Both the position numbers and the translations under genes were made by a program. 64,000 nt of DNA from NCBI GenBank assembly GCA_024449915.1, contig JAMZAV010001829.1, positions 124,001 through 188,000 on the forward strand, read 5' to 3'. The notes under the pieces are model-generated. The model ran no database searches. It worked only from the letters and a program-made list of their open reading frames with translations, and had not been told where the DNA came from. Source of the stretch: Sweltsa coloradensis (lineage: Eukaryota > Arthropoda > Insecta > Plecoptera > Chloroperlidae). This document shows, one piece after another, positions 48,377-58,988 of the stretch; positions within the stretch are counted from its first letter, which is position 1, and every line of letters starts with the position of its first letter.

Positions 48377-49550
48377 ACTAGGAAGCTTCGCAAACGCTTT
48401 TTCAGGCGCGTTGTTGGATGAGCGTAATTGTTTAATTAAGGGGTTGTTTCACTGAAAATGTATGAAAAACCAGCAACTTTGTATATTATTGTTTTAATTG
48501 TTTTTTTTAGTTTACCTTTTTTATTTATTGACTACATAAATTATTTTATGTTAATATAATGCTTAAAAGCATTAAATGAATTTTTCTGAGCGCTGCATGC
48601 TATTTTGCATGGGAAAATGGCTTACCGGTACTGATATTAGACCTAATCTAGGGCTGTGTAGTGTAAGAGTGTTATTCATAGCAATTTTAGTCAATTTTAA
48701 AGAAGCCAATATTAACGGGTTATAAAGGCCCAGTGACTTCATGTAAAATAAATAAACTGAACCGTTAGGCTATGTTACCTCAAATTTACCAAAAAAACAA
48801 CATAAATAAAACATTAAATGCTATTATCTCAAAACTTTTATTCTAGCACATTTGCTAACATTTTTTCCTACTTCTTCTACAGTTTTTTAAGATAAAAGGA
48901 TAATTTCTTTTTTAATGTGCTCACAAGTATTATTCTGACAAATTCACTGGATACTTTTTTGATGGATTTATAGTTTTTTAATTAAAATATGGGAAATATA
49001 GATTTGTTACAAAAACATACATTTTCCATCAATGCAAAGGAAAAAAATCATATTAATCAAACAAAAAGAAAATTATAAAATCCGTCTGGTAAATGTTTAG
49101 ATGTATTGTTTTTAATCTAAAACACCTTTCACTTAAATTTTTTTTTTGTAAAAGCCTTAGAATTATCGCAGCATCATTAGCAAAAATCGTAAAAATTGCA
49201 ATTATTAAGAGAAATAATTATTCGATTGCGCTCAAATTTCACACAAATATATATCAATTCATTAGTTAAGGTTTTGTGAAAAAATCATTACAATCGGACA
49301 AAGCATGTAGGTGTTATAAGTTGAAGAATATTTTTAAAATGAAAACAAATCGTTAAAATTGCAATTTCATAAGAAATAATTTTTGATTGCCGCCTCAAAT
49401 TTAACACGAATACATTAATTCATAAAATTAAAATTCTGTGAAAAAATCATTCACAATAAGATAAAGCATATAGGTGTTATAAGTCGAAGAATTGTTTAAA
49501 AATTCGAAAAAAAAATCGTAATAATTACGATTATAATAAGAAATAATTTG
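48377..49550 (-). mobile_element. HINE/Helentron-like element, copy 3 (rearranged)
   Basis: On the minus strand the 3' end is ACGCTCATCCAACAACGCGC, then CTGAAAAAGCGTTTGCGAAG and CTTCCTAGT (to 48377). Two 163-bp-type units follow at about 49180-49550 ('attgcgctcaaatttcac', 'acaaagcatgtaggtgttataag'). Between 48430 and 49170 lies unrelated AT-rich sequence, and the 5' end is missing. Confidence 0.5.
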
Positions 49551-49841
49551 AGGGGCTCAGAAGCAAAGTGGACCAACCCACACAATTCTCTTCCTGAGAT
49601 AATTTGAGTAAGTAGGAGCAATTTATAAAATGTAGCTTAAACTGTTAGGATTGGAATGCAGTCTATTGCTTCCTAACATATTAACTTAAAATATAACATC
49701 TTGAAATTAAAAAAAATTCATAACTTCAGCAGAAAATCATCAGAATATATATTAGTACTTTAAACAGCAATTAAAAAAGTGACTACACCGGGGTATATAT
49801 ATATATATGTTTAACCTTAGCTTTATAGTAGGCGACTATGA

Positions 49842-50770
49842 CGCTGTTATGTTAGTACTTTAGACAGAAAATAAAAAAGTGACTACACCGGGGTTTGAAC
49901 GCGGGACCTTAGCCTACCGGGCTATGCTCTTACCAACTGAGCTATGCGGCCACCAACTTAAAACTGTCTAATTTTGGTCTGTTTTGTACATTGTTAATAA
50001 CGTGTGTAGAGCAGATTGCACTGCCTAGTAGGCTGCACATGAAATTAACTTCGAGGAATACAAACAATCTCGGTAACCCTAGAGTGGCGGAAATATGATG
50101 TTTAAACTTGGCTTAATAGTAGGCGACTATGATGCTGTTGTGTTAGTACTTTAGACAGAAATTAAAAAAGTGACTACACCGGGTGTTGAACCCGGGACCT
50201 TAGCTTACCGGGCTATGCTCTTACCAACTGAGCTTTGCGGCCACCAATTTAAAAACTGTCTAATTTTGGTCTGTTTTGTACATTGTTAATAACGTGTGTA
50301 GAGCAGATTGGCACTGCCTATTAGACTGCACATGAAATTAACTTGGAGGAATACAAACCATCTCTGTAGGCCTAACCCTAGAGTTGGGAAATATGATGTT
50401 TAAAGTTGGCTTATAGTAGGCGACTATGACGCTGTATGTTAGTACTTTAGACAGAAATTAAAAAAGTGACAACACCCGGGTCGCCTACTATAATGCCAAC
50501 TTTAAACATCATATTTCCCAACTCTAGGGTTACAGAGATGGTTTGTATTTCTCCAAGTTAATTTCATGTGCAGTCTAATAGGCAGTGCAATCTGCTCTAC
50601 ACACGATATTAACAATGTACAAAAAAGACCAAAAATTAGACAGTTTTAAAATGGTGGCCGCATAGCTCAGTTGGTAAGAGCATAGCCCGGTAAGCTAAGG
50701 TCCCGGGTTCAAACCCCGGTGTAGTCACTTTTTTAATTTCTGTCTAAAGTACTAATATATATATATATAT
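49842..50770. repeat. Opposed tandem array of tRNA-like units
   Basis: Two full minus-strand units and a third partial one (starting 49842, 50138 and 50434, spacing about 296 bp) are followed at about 50480 by a plus-strand unit. Each full unit contains a tRNA-like segment (49881-49951 minus, 50172-50242 minus, 50656-50726 plus) with 'GCTCAGTTGGTAAGAGC' as D-arm and a perfect T-arm CCGGG-TTCAAAC-CCCGG, followed by TTTTTTAATTTC. Units also share 'actttagacagaaatta' and 'gtaggcgactatgacgctgt'. (TA)n runs border the array. It is a SINE or tRNA-pseudogene array. Confidence 0.75.
50656..50726 (+). tRNA. tRNA-like gene copy, anticodon GGT (Thr) if real
   Basis: The D-stem GCTC/GAGC and T-stem CCGGG/CCCGG pair perfectly, the anticodon stem pairs over four bases around CCGGTAA, and the acceptor pairs over 6 of 7 with wobbles. 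Position 33 would be C instead of the near-universal U, no CCA is encoded, and the unit is part of a repeat array. I therefore think it a tRNA-derived SINE head, though the best preserved in the window. It would be the form to test first. Confidence 0.35.
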
Positions 50771-50867
50771 AATATATAAATATTAGCTTGCTTAACAGCA
50801 GCTTGCTCTGTTGTCTACCTCCTTCAATATTCATATGTACTTGCTGTATCTGAATATTGTCAATAAA

Positions 50868-50868
<1 letters not shown>

Positions 50869-50908
<40 letters not shown>
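50869..50908 (+). repeat. (TAA)n microsatellite
   Basis: About 13 TAA triplets are followed by a (TA)n run, next to the 3' end of HINE-like copy 4. Confidence 0.85.
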
Positions 50909-50909
<1 letters not shown>

Positions 50910-50937
50910 TATATATATATATAATAATATAATAGAA

Positions 50938-51565
50938 TAAAAACGCTTAAGTCCCGCCGCGTTGATGGATGAGCGTTTTTGTAAGAGCTTTTTTGTAAGT
51001 TTTTAGTTTGCGTAGGACCACTTTTCCTTTGCAAGTGCTTTTTGAATGCATTGTAGGTGATTGTTGTCAAGTTTATATTGTTACTTGTTAATTGTTATTA
51101 TAAACCTAAAAAAACACTTATTCAAACCATTATTCTATGGATTTTGGCTAGTTTTTTCATTTTTTTTTTTCAAAAAAGCTATACATCACCATTACCTTAA
51201 TGTCCATTGCAAAAAAAGAACGTAGTAGCCCAACCCGTTTGGTCAGAATCGGCCCAAATGTCACGAAAATATCGCACTAAATATCGTAAAAAATCGTAAA
51301 ATTACGATATTCATGATAAATAATTTTTCGATTGCGCTCAAAAACGTGTCAGTTTTAAGTTTAGAGATTTCGAAGGCCTCCAGAAAAATTCATCTCAATG
51401 GAGTATCGGTTTAGCCGAATCGTGTTAACAAACACACAAAAATACAGAAAAAAAGAAAGAAAGAAAGAAAGAAAGAAAAGAAAAGAAGAAAGAAAAAAAA
51501 CAATCCGGATTTTTTCTCCAGTGTAGTGAAATGGAATCTTCACTTCGCTCGCTACGCTCATCCAA
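50938..51565 (-). mobile_element. HINE/Helentron-like element, copy 4
   Basis: On the minus strand the 5' end is TTGGATGAGCGTAGCGAGCG (from 51565), followed by AAGATTCCATTTCACTACAC and a C/T-rich tract. The 3' side has ACGCTCATCCATCAACGCGG and CGGGACTTAAGCGTTTTT at about 50940. The middle differs from the other copies (51000-51230). It is close to the inner end of the foldback right arm. Confidence 0.6.
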
Positions 51566-51629
51566 CCAACGTTTGGCCAACGTTGGTATTTAGTTGAAAA
51601 ACGAAATGATCAGTGTCCGACCTTAACCG

Positions 51630-52764
51630 ACCAATACTATGGAGAACCAAAGTTTTTGTTCCCGTGGGGAATGTTCAGTCAATCATTTTTGGGCAAAACA
51701 CAGTCATTTTGAAAAGTTGGCGCCATGCATTTCCATAACCGTGCATTGCTTCCATCTAGTGAGCAAACACGAAACTAACTAGATATGGTAGCCTATAGCT
51801 CGATCACACGGTCTATGGTGCTGTAAACACAAGTTATACGGAAAGGACCCAACCTGTAAGGGCCTTTTGATCGAAAATATTCTAAGTCGAAATATTTTTA
51901 CAGTAAGACACTACCAGGGGTATCTTTCAATCGAAAATGTTATGTCTCACGGTGCTACTGTAAGGGTCTCTCCGTATAATTCTGTACTGTTTCTATCTTA
52001 ATACGTAACTGAATGGGTCGTACGACATAAAGTTATACGGTAAGACCCAACCTGTAGGGCCTTTTGATCGAAAATATTCTATGTCGAAATATTTTATACA
52101 GTAAGACACTACCAGGGGTATCTTTCAATCGAAAATGTTATGTCTTACGGCTCTACTGTAAGGGTCTCTCCGTATAATTCTGTACTTTTTCTATATTAAT
52201 ACGTAACTGAATGGGTCGTACGACATAAAGTTATACGGTAAGACCCAACCTGTAGGCCTTTTCCATCGAAAATATTCAAAGACGAAACATTTTATACTGT
52301 AAGACACTACCAGGGGTATCTTTCAACCGAAAATTTGTATGCCTTACGGTGCTACTGCATGGGTTGTTAAATATAACAGCTTCATCCAGGCCACTTCCAA
52401 GCATTTCAACGATTTTTGGTCCAGTTTGCTCAAAATTTTATACGCTACGTCCCATCCGGATAGGTCTCTCGATCGAAAATGTATATACACTAGGACCCTA
52501 CCAGATGTGTCTTTAGGCCGAAAGTGTTATGTGCTGAGACCCTCAAGTAGAGTCTTTCAACATAACTTTTCTACTTTAAGACCCATCTGGTAGGGTCTCT
52601 CGACCTAAATCAAAATTATATCGAGGGAGGATTATGTGCAAAGAGGTTTAGGTGCTACGTACCCTTTCTCGTTTTAACCGAAAGACCCACCAAAAACACT
52701 CCAACTAGTTTTATACAGAGGGATGATTATACCCTAAGGAGTTTATACGCAACGCCCCCGACCC
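51630..52764 (-). repeat. Foldback right arm with 198-bp tandem repeats
   Basis: The complement of the left arm: AACCTGTA(G)GGCCTTT recurs at 51851, 52049 and 52247, again exactly 198 bp apart. This arm has three units against five on the left, so copy number differs between the arms of one element. The outermost 300 bp is more diverged, except for the 28 terminal bases, which match the left end exactly. Confidence 0.85.
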
Positions 52765-52841
52765 AAATAGTATAGGCTTACATAAACATCACCAAACAAC
52801 ATCGCGCATCAAAGGCACATTTAAAATAATACGCGAGCCTG
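52765..52841. repeat. Resumption of the 182-bp host tandem repeat
   Basis: After the second AAATAGTAT, the text 'aggcttacataaacatcaccaaacaacatcgcgcatcaaaggcaca' continues the unit that was interrupted at 39168. It leads into the 3' end of the Tigger transposase gene. Confidence 0.8.
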
Positions 52842-54530
52842 CTACATGCCTAATACAAGAACATAATAATGCATGAATTTAGACACGTGACAAAACACGT
52901 GAACAAATAACGTTCTCTCAACGGCGGGGTTTGAAGAAATCTGAAATCTTGGCTTGTTTTGCATCTCGTACATTAGTTTGTACATCGTCTTCGTCACTCG
53001 CGACAACTCTTCTTCCTGGTCTTCATTGATGTCGTGTTGACGATAGTAAGCCTGTACGTTTTTCCAGTGCAGTAATGCGTCATTGAAGCTCATGGGCTCG
53101 GGTTCGACGTCGGAATCTACATCACTTCCGTCGGCGTCATTGTTCTCTACTCCTTCCACAGCCTCTAGACGACTTTCATCAGCCATCTCTTCAATAGTCA
53201 TATGCTCGGTTGTGGGCACATCCTGATCGAGATTGACGTATTCTTCGAAAGTAGGCGCCTCAGTGTCATTCCCTACAATTTCCTCCAAGTAGCATCATCG
53301 ATTACGTCATTATCTTCGTCATTATCTTCGATTGTGATGTCGTCGCCCACGGGAAAACCGCATTTCTTGAAGCATGCCTCGATTGTGTGAGGCTTCACTT
53401 CTGACAGGCATCGGCCACGAAGTGCATAGCCTGGAGCACGTTCATCTTCAGGGGCCGTGGGCGTGGGCGTAGCGGCAGCGGCAGGTGCGCCCAGCCTTGC
53501 ATCAACGATTTTCACGAGACGTCGCACCAAACGTGTTTTGTATTGGATTTCACGTTTTGGATTATTCCAAGGTCCAGGGGTTGAAGCTCACTAGTGCAGT
53601 TTGCTGGCAAGAACATGACCTTCACGCTGCGCAAACCTAACGATTCCGGGTCCCGGATGGGCTGGACAGTGGTCAACAAAGAGGAGCACTTTTCGTTTTT
53701 TGGGAACTCATTTTGCATCGAGCGCCCGCAATACTCTTCGAACATCTTAGACGTAACCCACGCCTTTCGGTTGAATTTGTAGTCGGTTGGCAACCGACGC
53801 GTGTTTTTTGAAACATCTGGGTTTCCCGAATTTACCGATTACGAGTGGCCTCAGTTTTTCGGTTCCATCGGAATTGCAACACAGTAAAACTGTTAGCCTC
53901 TCCTTACTCTTCTTTACGCCGTGGCACCTTTCGTTTTTGAACGCGAATGTGCGATCGGGAAGAACACTGTGAAAGAGAGCTGTTTCATCAGCGTTAAAAA
54001 AGTCCCTGGGGGCGTACTCGGCACCAAGTCGGCAAACCTGCTTTCCATTCAGCCACTGTGTCTGCATCTACTCCCGCGCTCTCGCCACACACGCGCTTGC
54101 ATACGATCCCGTGGCGACTTCGGAAACGGAATAGCCACCCGCTTGAAGCAAAGAAGTCTTCTGTGATATTTAACCGCAAGGCTAATTGTTTGGCCTTTTC
54201 CAAAAGGATAGGACCACTTAGAGGCACATTTGCCGACCGTTCCTGCTGGAACCAGCGCACAAGCAAACGTTCCAGTTCATCATACCGGCCGACTTGCATG
54301 CGAGACTTTTTGGCACTCATCTTACTACCACACTGAGCACTATTCACTTCGATTTCTTTGCGCGCATAAATAATGGAGTTCAGTGTAGAAGCAGCAAGAT
54401 TCAATTTTTTCGCAATGTCAACTTTTTTCATCATCGGATTATCGTCTACTTCTTTTAAGATCTTCATCTTCTCCTTCAATGTTAATGACTGTCGTTTTCG
54501 CGAAGACATTATACACGATTGTGAAAACAC
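52842..54530 (-). pseudogene. Tigger-type (CENP-B-like) transposase, frameshifted
   Basis: Four frames together give a full transposase. The N-terminal frame (53994-54530) has SRKRQSLTLKEKMKILKEVD (CENP-B/Psq-type HTH) and a second DNA-binding part RLNITEDFFASSGWLFRFRS. The next (53747-54067) has FFNADETALFHSVLPDRT with the first catalytic Asp. In 53512-53793 a shifted frame carries VDHCPAHP (second Asp), and PANCTSELQPLDLGIIQN holds the third. The C-terminal acidic tail (52842-53530) includes TIEACFKKCGF. The catalytic triad is DDD as in pogo/Tigger. At least three frameshifts break it. The start is probably the Met at 54509 (MSSRKRQ). Confidence 0.88.
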
Positions 54531-55045
54531 GCAAGAAACTGAACTGAACGATATTACCGATAAACACGATGACTAACACGGGTGTGCTATCCGATAGCCC
54601 ACAGTACACAGTGGCCCAGCGACCCTCGGCAGTCGACGAGGCGAGACAGGGTTGCAATCGGGTCACGTGCATCGTTCGTGGAATGCTGCCGGGAGAGGAG
54701 TGGTAGTGAGCGGGCGGGAAAGGAGAGGGAGGTGAGGGGTGCAGAGTAGGTGTCAGTTGCACTCTACCACAGCTGGCGCGGCTGGCTTGCGTAGTAAAGA
54801 CGTCGTTCTTCTTCTCGCGTAGGGCCTACACATCGTTTTATTTCCTAAAAAAACGTATTATTGAAATATATATGCAATGGGGACTCGTAAAAATAACGAA
54901 TAAATGATAAAAACGAATAAATGCAAAACGAGTATATGAAATAAATTAACACATGCGCTTATGGAGAAAAGTAGGGACTTAACAAAAAAAACGAATATAT
55001 GTTAAAAACGTTGTGTTGAGAAACGAATATTTGAGATATGATTAG
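54531..55045. other. 5' non-coding side of the Tigger element
   Basis: A GC-rich stretch (54590-54800) that may hold the promoter is followed by the subterminal words 'aacgaataaatg.aaaa' (three times between 54890 and 54990) and the right terminus. No gene is seen. Confidence 0.5.
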
Positions 55046-55061
55046 ACAAAAACATCACATA

Positions 55062-55347
55062 GTCAAGATGATCAAAGATCTCTATGGCACACAAGTTGCT
55101 TTAATGAAACATCGTAGTAAGAGTAACAAAATGGACCAACTATTTCAGTCAGAGTACATTAAAAAAATAGAGCTATCAGTCATGCCAATGCTGATCAGCT
55201 AGCTTTAAGAATGAAGAAGATCAACAGTTACTGAAGCTACAACAAGATTCCAGCACAGGATCCATTGGGCCTGTTGACAGAAACCTCGCAGCCCTAGAGA
55301 CACGATCTGCCAAACGTGGAAAGCAGGTAGCTAAACGCATGCATACA
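55062..55347 (+). pseudogene. Z transposase, N-terminal part
   Basis: Two overlapping frames can be read. One gives LMKHRSKSNKMDQLFQSEYI; after a shift, SHANADQLALRM; after another, NEEDQQLLKLQQDSSTGSIG, PVDRNLAALETRSAKRG. The order 'K.RS...Q...E..F...AHADAL....(.)ED..FL..Q...G...G.D..LA..E.R' is one I recognise from a family of uncharacterised transposase-like proteins in arthropods and cnidarians. The frame is cut at 55347 by the TIR element and continues after 58988 with APNESQGENSGR. Earlier residues (EVIGNFVFYHRVQKLTLGK) appear at 37395-37450, before the Tigger insertion. Confidence 0.55.
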
Positions 55348-56599
55348 CCCAGTAAACACAACACCACTCAGAGAGGTGTTTATTTTCGTCACTTAGCTCA
55401 CAAAGACAGTCCCCACACATTGTGAGCAAAATGTGAGATGAATGTGACTGAATTAAATATTCCATGCAAAAATGCAACACTTTGAGACCTCTCTATTAGC
55501 ACACAGAGTTAACCCAATATGAGCAAATGTATTTCTGCTCTCAGAGTATTATCAGAACTGTCACTTTGCTACTACATTTTATCTACATCAAAAGTCCTCA
55601 CGTCTGTGATGACTTTAAGAGCTGTTTGTGAGCAGAATTTGTATTTGTTTATTTTGATGGAATTCACTCACATTGTGTGAGGTTTGAGTCGGATTTAATA
55701 AGTACCTTTGTAATGATATTTTATCCCAACACAATGGTTGTTATTTGTGAGCAATTATTTGTCACATTGTTACCTCCCCAACCCCAACTCGGATACCTAC
55801 TTTAAGCTGAATTTAATAAACTCAGAGAAGTACCTGAACGGGTCACTTTGATAACACTTTTTTTTTTGCGTCAAAAGTCCACACATCTGAGATGACTTTA
55901 AAAGCTGTTTGTGAGCAGCATTTTATTTTTTTTATTTTTTTTTATTCGCTCACATTGTGTGGGGTTTGAGTAGGATTTGATATGTACCTTTGTGATGATA
56001 TTTATACTGCATCATCCATATATTGTATATCCAACTTCATATTTACTGTTAACAAATTATTAAGGATGTTAACGCAAATGTCTTCATTATCGGTTCAGGA
56101 AAAATAGTTTACTATTTTTTGGTTTTAGGTTCGAACCGGTTTGATGATGCCCTGATTGGAATTGCACTAAATGAATCATAATTCTGAAAGTAAAATACTT
56201 TTAAATTAGTAAGAGATAACTGACACTACTCATAATGGATTAATATTATCCTACGATAATTCCCGCGAGCAGAGAGAGAGAGAAGAGGAGCAAAAATCTT
56301 TACAAAAAAAATTATTAATTTTGTCGAATATTATAAAAAACAAGTGCGCAAAGTCAATAAAAATTCCGAAATCCTCCTTTTAAATCCCAAAACCAATGTT
56401 GCCCAAATGTAACTTAATTATATTTTCTCCCCCAAGAACACAATTTTTAGGGACAAATTTATTGCAATGTAAACTTAATAATAAAGAAGGTTTCAATCAC
56501 GAAAGATTGCCTCTCGTCAATATCGTCTACTCATAAAACGAGTAAAAATCTCACATCAAACATCGCAACAGCCCAGCTATTTATATTATAGAGACAACA

Positions 56600-56925
56600 T
56601 GCTCGCAGTGTCAGAATGCAAGTGTTCTATCTCCACTGTTTAGTTGTAGTGCGAAATGCATGTGTTCTATCTTTAAAGCGTCTGTTGAAGATTGCAACCG
56701 AATCAGAATGCAACTGTTCTATCTCCACTGTTTAGTTGTAGTGCGAAATGCATGTGTTCTATCTCCAAAGCGTCTGTTGAAGATTGAAAACGGAATCAGA
56801 ATGCAACTGTTCTATCCCCCACTGTTTAGTTGTAGAACGAAATGCATGTGTTCTATCTCCAAAGAGTATGTTGAAGATGGCAACGGAATAACAATGCAAC
56901 AATGTTCTATCTCGAAACGAAATAA
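56600..56925 (+). repeat. Tandem repeats, about 100 bp, in element T
   Basis: The phrases 'gaatgcaa.tgttctatctccactgtttagttgtag.gcgaaatgcatgtgttctatctccaaagcgt.tgttgaagat' recur about three times (from 56615, 56708 and 56797). The counterpart in the inverted copy spans 61975-62520 with more units, so copy number differs. Confidence 0.7.
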
Positions 56926-57361
56926 TATATCATCGTATATTTTGTTCCCGCCGCGGCCGTTTTGAACATGGCGACGTCCACGATTTTGAGTGAAATGTAA
57001 TGACGACTTGATCTTATAGAACAGACGATTAAAAGTTAGGTATAACACAAACTTTAAAAACGTCTACGTTTTTATTATTTGTTTTGTTAAAGCTCTAAAT
57101 GTTTACATGAACAGAAGCTTGTATTCGACATGTAGAGTTAGCGGCCGTGCCTTCCCCTGGGCTTAGAACCTATGTACGTTGTCTGAAGTCTGAAGAATTA
57201 ATTGTGGCGCATTTAATTAACATGCCACCTGAAACTCCAGGTCCTTCTAGCTCGAAACAATAGCGTGTGAGAAAGAACACTTGCATTCTGACACTGCAGA
57301 GTTTTGCTCATACATCAAAGGTATTAATGTGTATTGTAATGGTGTCATTAATATGTATTAG

Positions 57362-58109
57362 CAGAGTCGATAAAGAAGTTTCCCCGTTGGGGAGGTCCTC
57401 CAACTCCCTATACCGCCCTGGGTTAAATAAAAAGTCGGTTTTTGGCGTTGGGAATCTAACGTTCCGCGCGATTCTGTGTGACGATTGATGGAACTACTTC
57501 AATAAAACTACGTCACTTTTCTACTAGTAGTTAACAGTCGATGACGACAAATGGCGGAAACGTCAAAATATTAAATACGATCGAAAGTTGGCGAATGTTT
57601 TGGCATAAAGCAAACTCTCTTTATTAATGAGGATATTTCTGATGGAGTAGACCTAAGCTTAGGAGCTAGGCCGACAATATGTATTGTTCAAGATTTCGAT
57701 TTAAGTGCCTAGGGGGTACTTACGTCTAAAAACAGTATTGTGGCCTTGGGACTAGGCTACACTTACGTCCTTTAGGCTTGAACAAGGCACATCTCAAATT
57801 ATTTCGCGCGAAAATGTCAGTGACGCCTGCGCAACACTTTATAGTACAATAATAAATCAAAAGTAAATCGTTTTAAAAGACTAGGGCCCAGGGCTAATAT
57901 GATTGAAATAAAATTGAAGTTTGACGTTTCGTCTGTTGTTTGTTGATTTCAGCGTCACTGCACATCGATAATCTACTGAACCGTATTTAGCGTGCAGTGC
58001 TTTTATTAGTTTCACATTGGAGCCGCTCTCAGCGCGCAGGACGTTAGATTCCGTTTTGACTTGGGAGTAAGGGGACCTCCCCAAAGGGGAAACTTCTTTA
58101 TCGACTCTG
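57362..58109. mobile_element. 748-bp MITE inside element T, 7-bp TSD
   Basis: The ends CAGAGTCGATAAAGAAGTTT and their complement are flanked by GTATTAG (57355-57361 and 58110-58116). The inverted repeats extend about 75 bp, through TCCCCGTTGGGGAGGTCC. The inverted copy of element T has only one 'tattag'-like word and no MITE at the matching place (61535-61560), an empty site that proves the insertion. CAG ends and a 7- to 8-bp duplication suggest a hAT relative. Confidence 0.75.
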
Positions 58110-58369
58110 GTATTAGTATTAGTATATATATTTTGGTAGGTGTTTTTATTTCTGATGTGGTTAATGTTCGTGTGTTTGTGTTTTTAGCTTTATCCTCCCG
58201 AGTCTTGGTTTTATTAAGAATTAAGTATTAATTGCTGCTTCCATATATATACATTGAGTAACTAAAAATAAAATATTTCATAATTATTATCAAGTACTGA
58301 ACAATACTATTAAAATACAATAAAAAACACGTATTAATAAAGGTAGACCACAGAGCAAGTGCACAATGC

Positions 58370-58510
58370 CTACGATAGTTGCATGGATTTGCTGTTGTAT
58401 CCTATATAGGTGGCTATTCTCGAACAACTTCAGCGTCTTTGTGGCGCTACGGTCTAGGTGTTGGCTTTCAGATGCAGGGTTCCAGTCGGATCGAGTTCGA
58501 ATCACCATGA
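58370..58510 (+). repeat. tRNA-like SINE head in element T
   Basis: GTGGCGCTACGGTCTAGGTG (A-box) and GATCGAGTTCGAATCACC (B-box) are spaced as in a tRNA gene. The same sequence, complemented and noisier, is found at 61160-61260, so it belonged to element T before the two copies separated. Confidence 0.45.
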
Positions 58511-58988
58511 AAAACTTGAAACTTTATAATTGTGTCAATTTAAAATATGTTGTATATCCAGTTACAGGTTATCGATCGATGTAGGAATAGGAAATAAATA
58601 GTAAGATTTAGTAATTAATATTATATTTTAATGATTATTCGAATCTAATTTTTAGTGTTTCGTTTGCTTATTTGCTCCTAGAGCGCGTTACAGACGCGTG
58701 GATGTGTGCACTCTAAGAAGCATTCTGGTACAACTCGTGATAGCTCTTTGTGAGCACTCTAGTCAATCACCTGATACAACTCGGGGAACACTTTCTGAGC
58801 ACTCTGAGTCATTTACCTGATACAATTCTGGTAGCACTCTGTGAGCACTCTTGAGAGCTCTTTGGTAATCGATTGGTGACCCATTTGACTTATCAGTTTC
58901 ATTTTTAAAACTACTCGACGATACTTTCGAGGACAAGTTAAGAGTTGTCACATTTAGCTCACGGAAAGCACTCGGTGTCTACTGGGCA

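Larger units (their letters stand above)
39169..52764. mobile_element. Giant foldback transposon, 13.6 kb, 9-bp TSD
   Basis: The termini GGGTCGGGGGCGTTGCGTAT (39169) and their exact complement (ending 52764) are flanked by the perfect 9-bp direct repeat AAATAGTAT (39160-39168, 52765-52773). Removing the element restores the host tandem repeat. The inverted arms (about 1.4 and 1.1 kb) are made largely of 198-bp tandem repeats. Arms of tandem repeats define foldback elements; a 9-bp duplication is typical of Drosophila FB and of Mutator-like elements. No intact transposase is recognised inside. The interior is occupied by other transposons, so the element may be a carrier mobilised in trans. 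Confidence 0.85.
37524..55045 (-). mobile_element. Tigger/pogo transposon (split by a 13.6-kb foldback)
   Basis: The left end is TA followed by CAGTCAAATCTCAGTTATACG (37522 onward). The right end, read on the other strand, is CTAATCATATCTCAAATATTCG, an imperfect inverted match. Both ends are followed by subterminal words ACGAATAAATGCAAAA and AACGTTGT. The Tigger transposase (52842-54530) reads leftward between them. Without the foldback at 39169-52764 the element is about 3.9 kb, longer than the usual 2.5-3 kb because of 182-bp tandem repeats at its 3' side. The right end is degenerate and its TA is not preserved. Confidence 0.6.
55348..58986 (+). mobile_element. TIR element 'T', copy 1 (carries a MITE)
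   Basis: The ends CCCAGTAAACAC (55348) and GTGTCTACTGGG (58986) are inverted repeats, and CA occurs on both sides as a possible 2-bp duplication. The element splits the Z transposase between 'KRMHT' and 'SANSAPNES'. Its subterminal DNA repeats GTGAGC and GAGCACTCT many times, which could be transposase-binding sites. A block of about 300 bp is tandemly repeated (55560-55740, 55870-56010). No transposase frame is seen. A second copy in the opposite direction lies at 60708-63724. Confidence 0.7.

Noticed and set aside
47956..48450. piggyBac element starting TTAACCCCTTCAAGATG
   Set aside because: No inverted mate with TTAA was found; the AAGGGGTT near 48440 does not extend the match.
49881..50726. 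Functional tRNA gene cluster
   Set aside because: C at position 33, incomplete acceptor stems and shared non-tRNA flanks in tandem units point to SINE-like repeats.
57267..57488. 73-codon frame in element T
   Set aside because: It runs across the MITE boundary at 57362, so it cannot be an original gene of either element.
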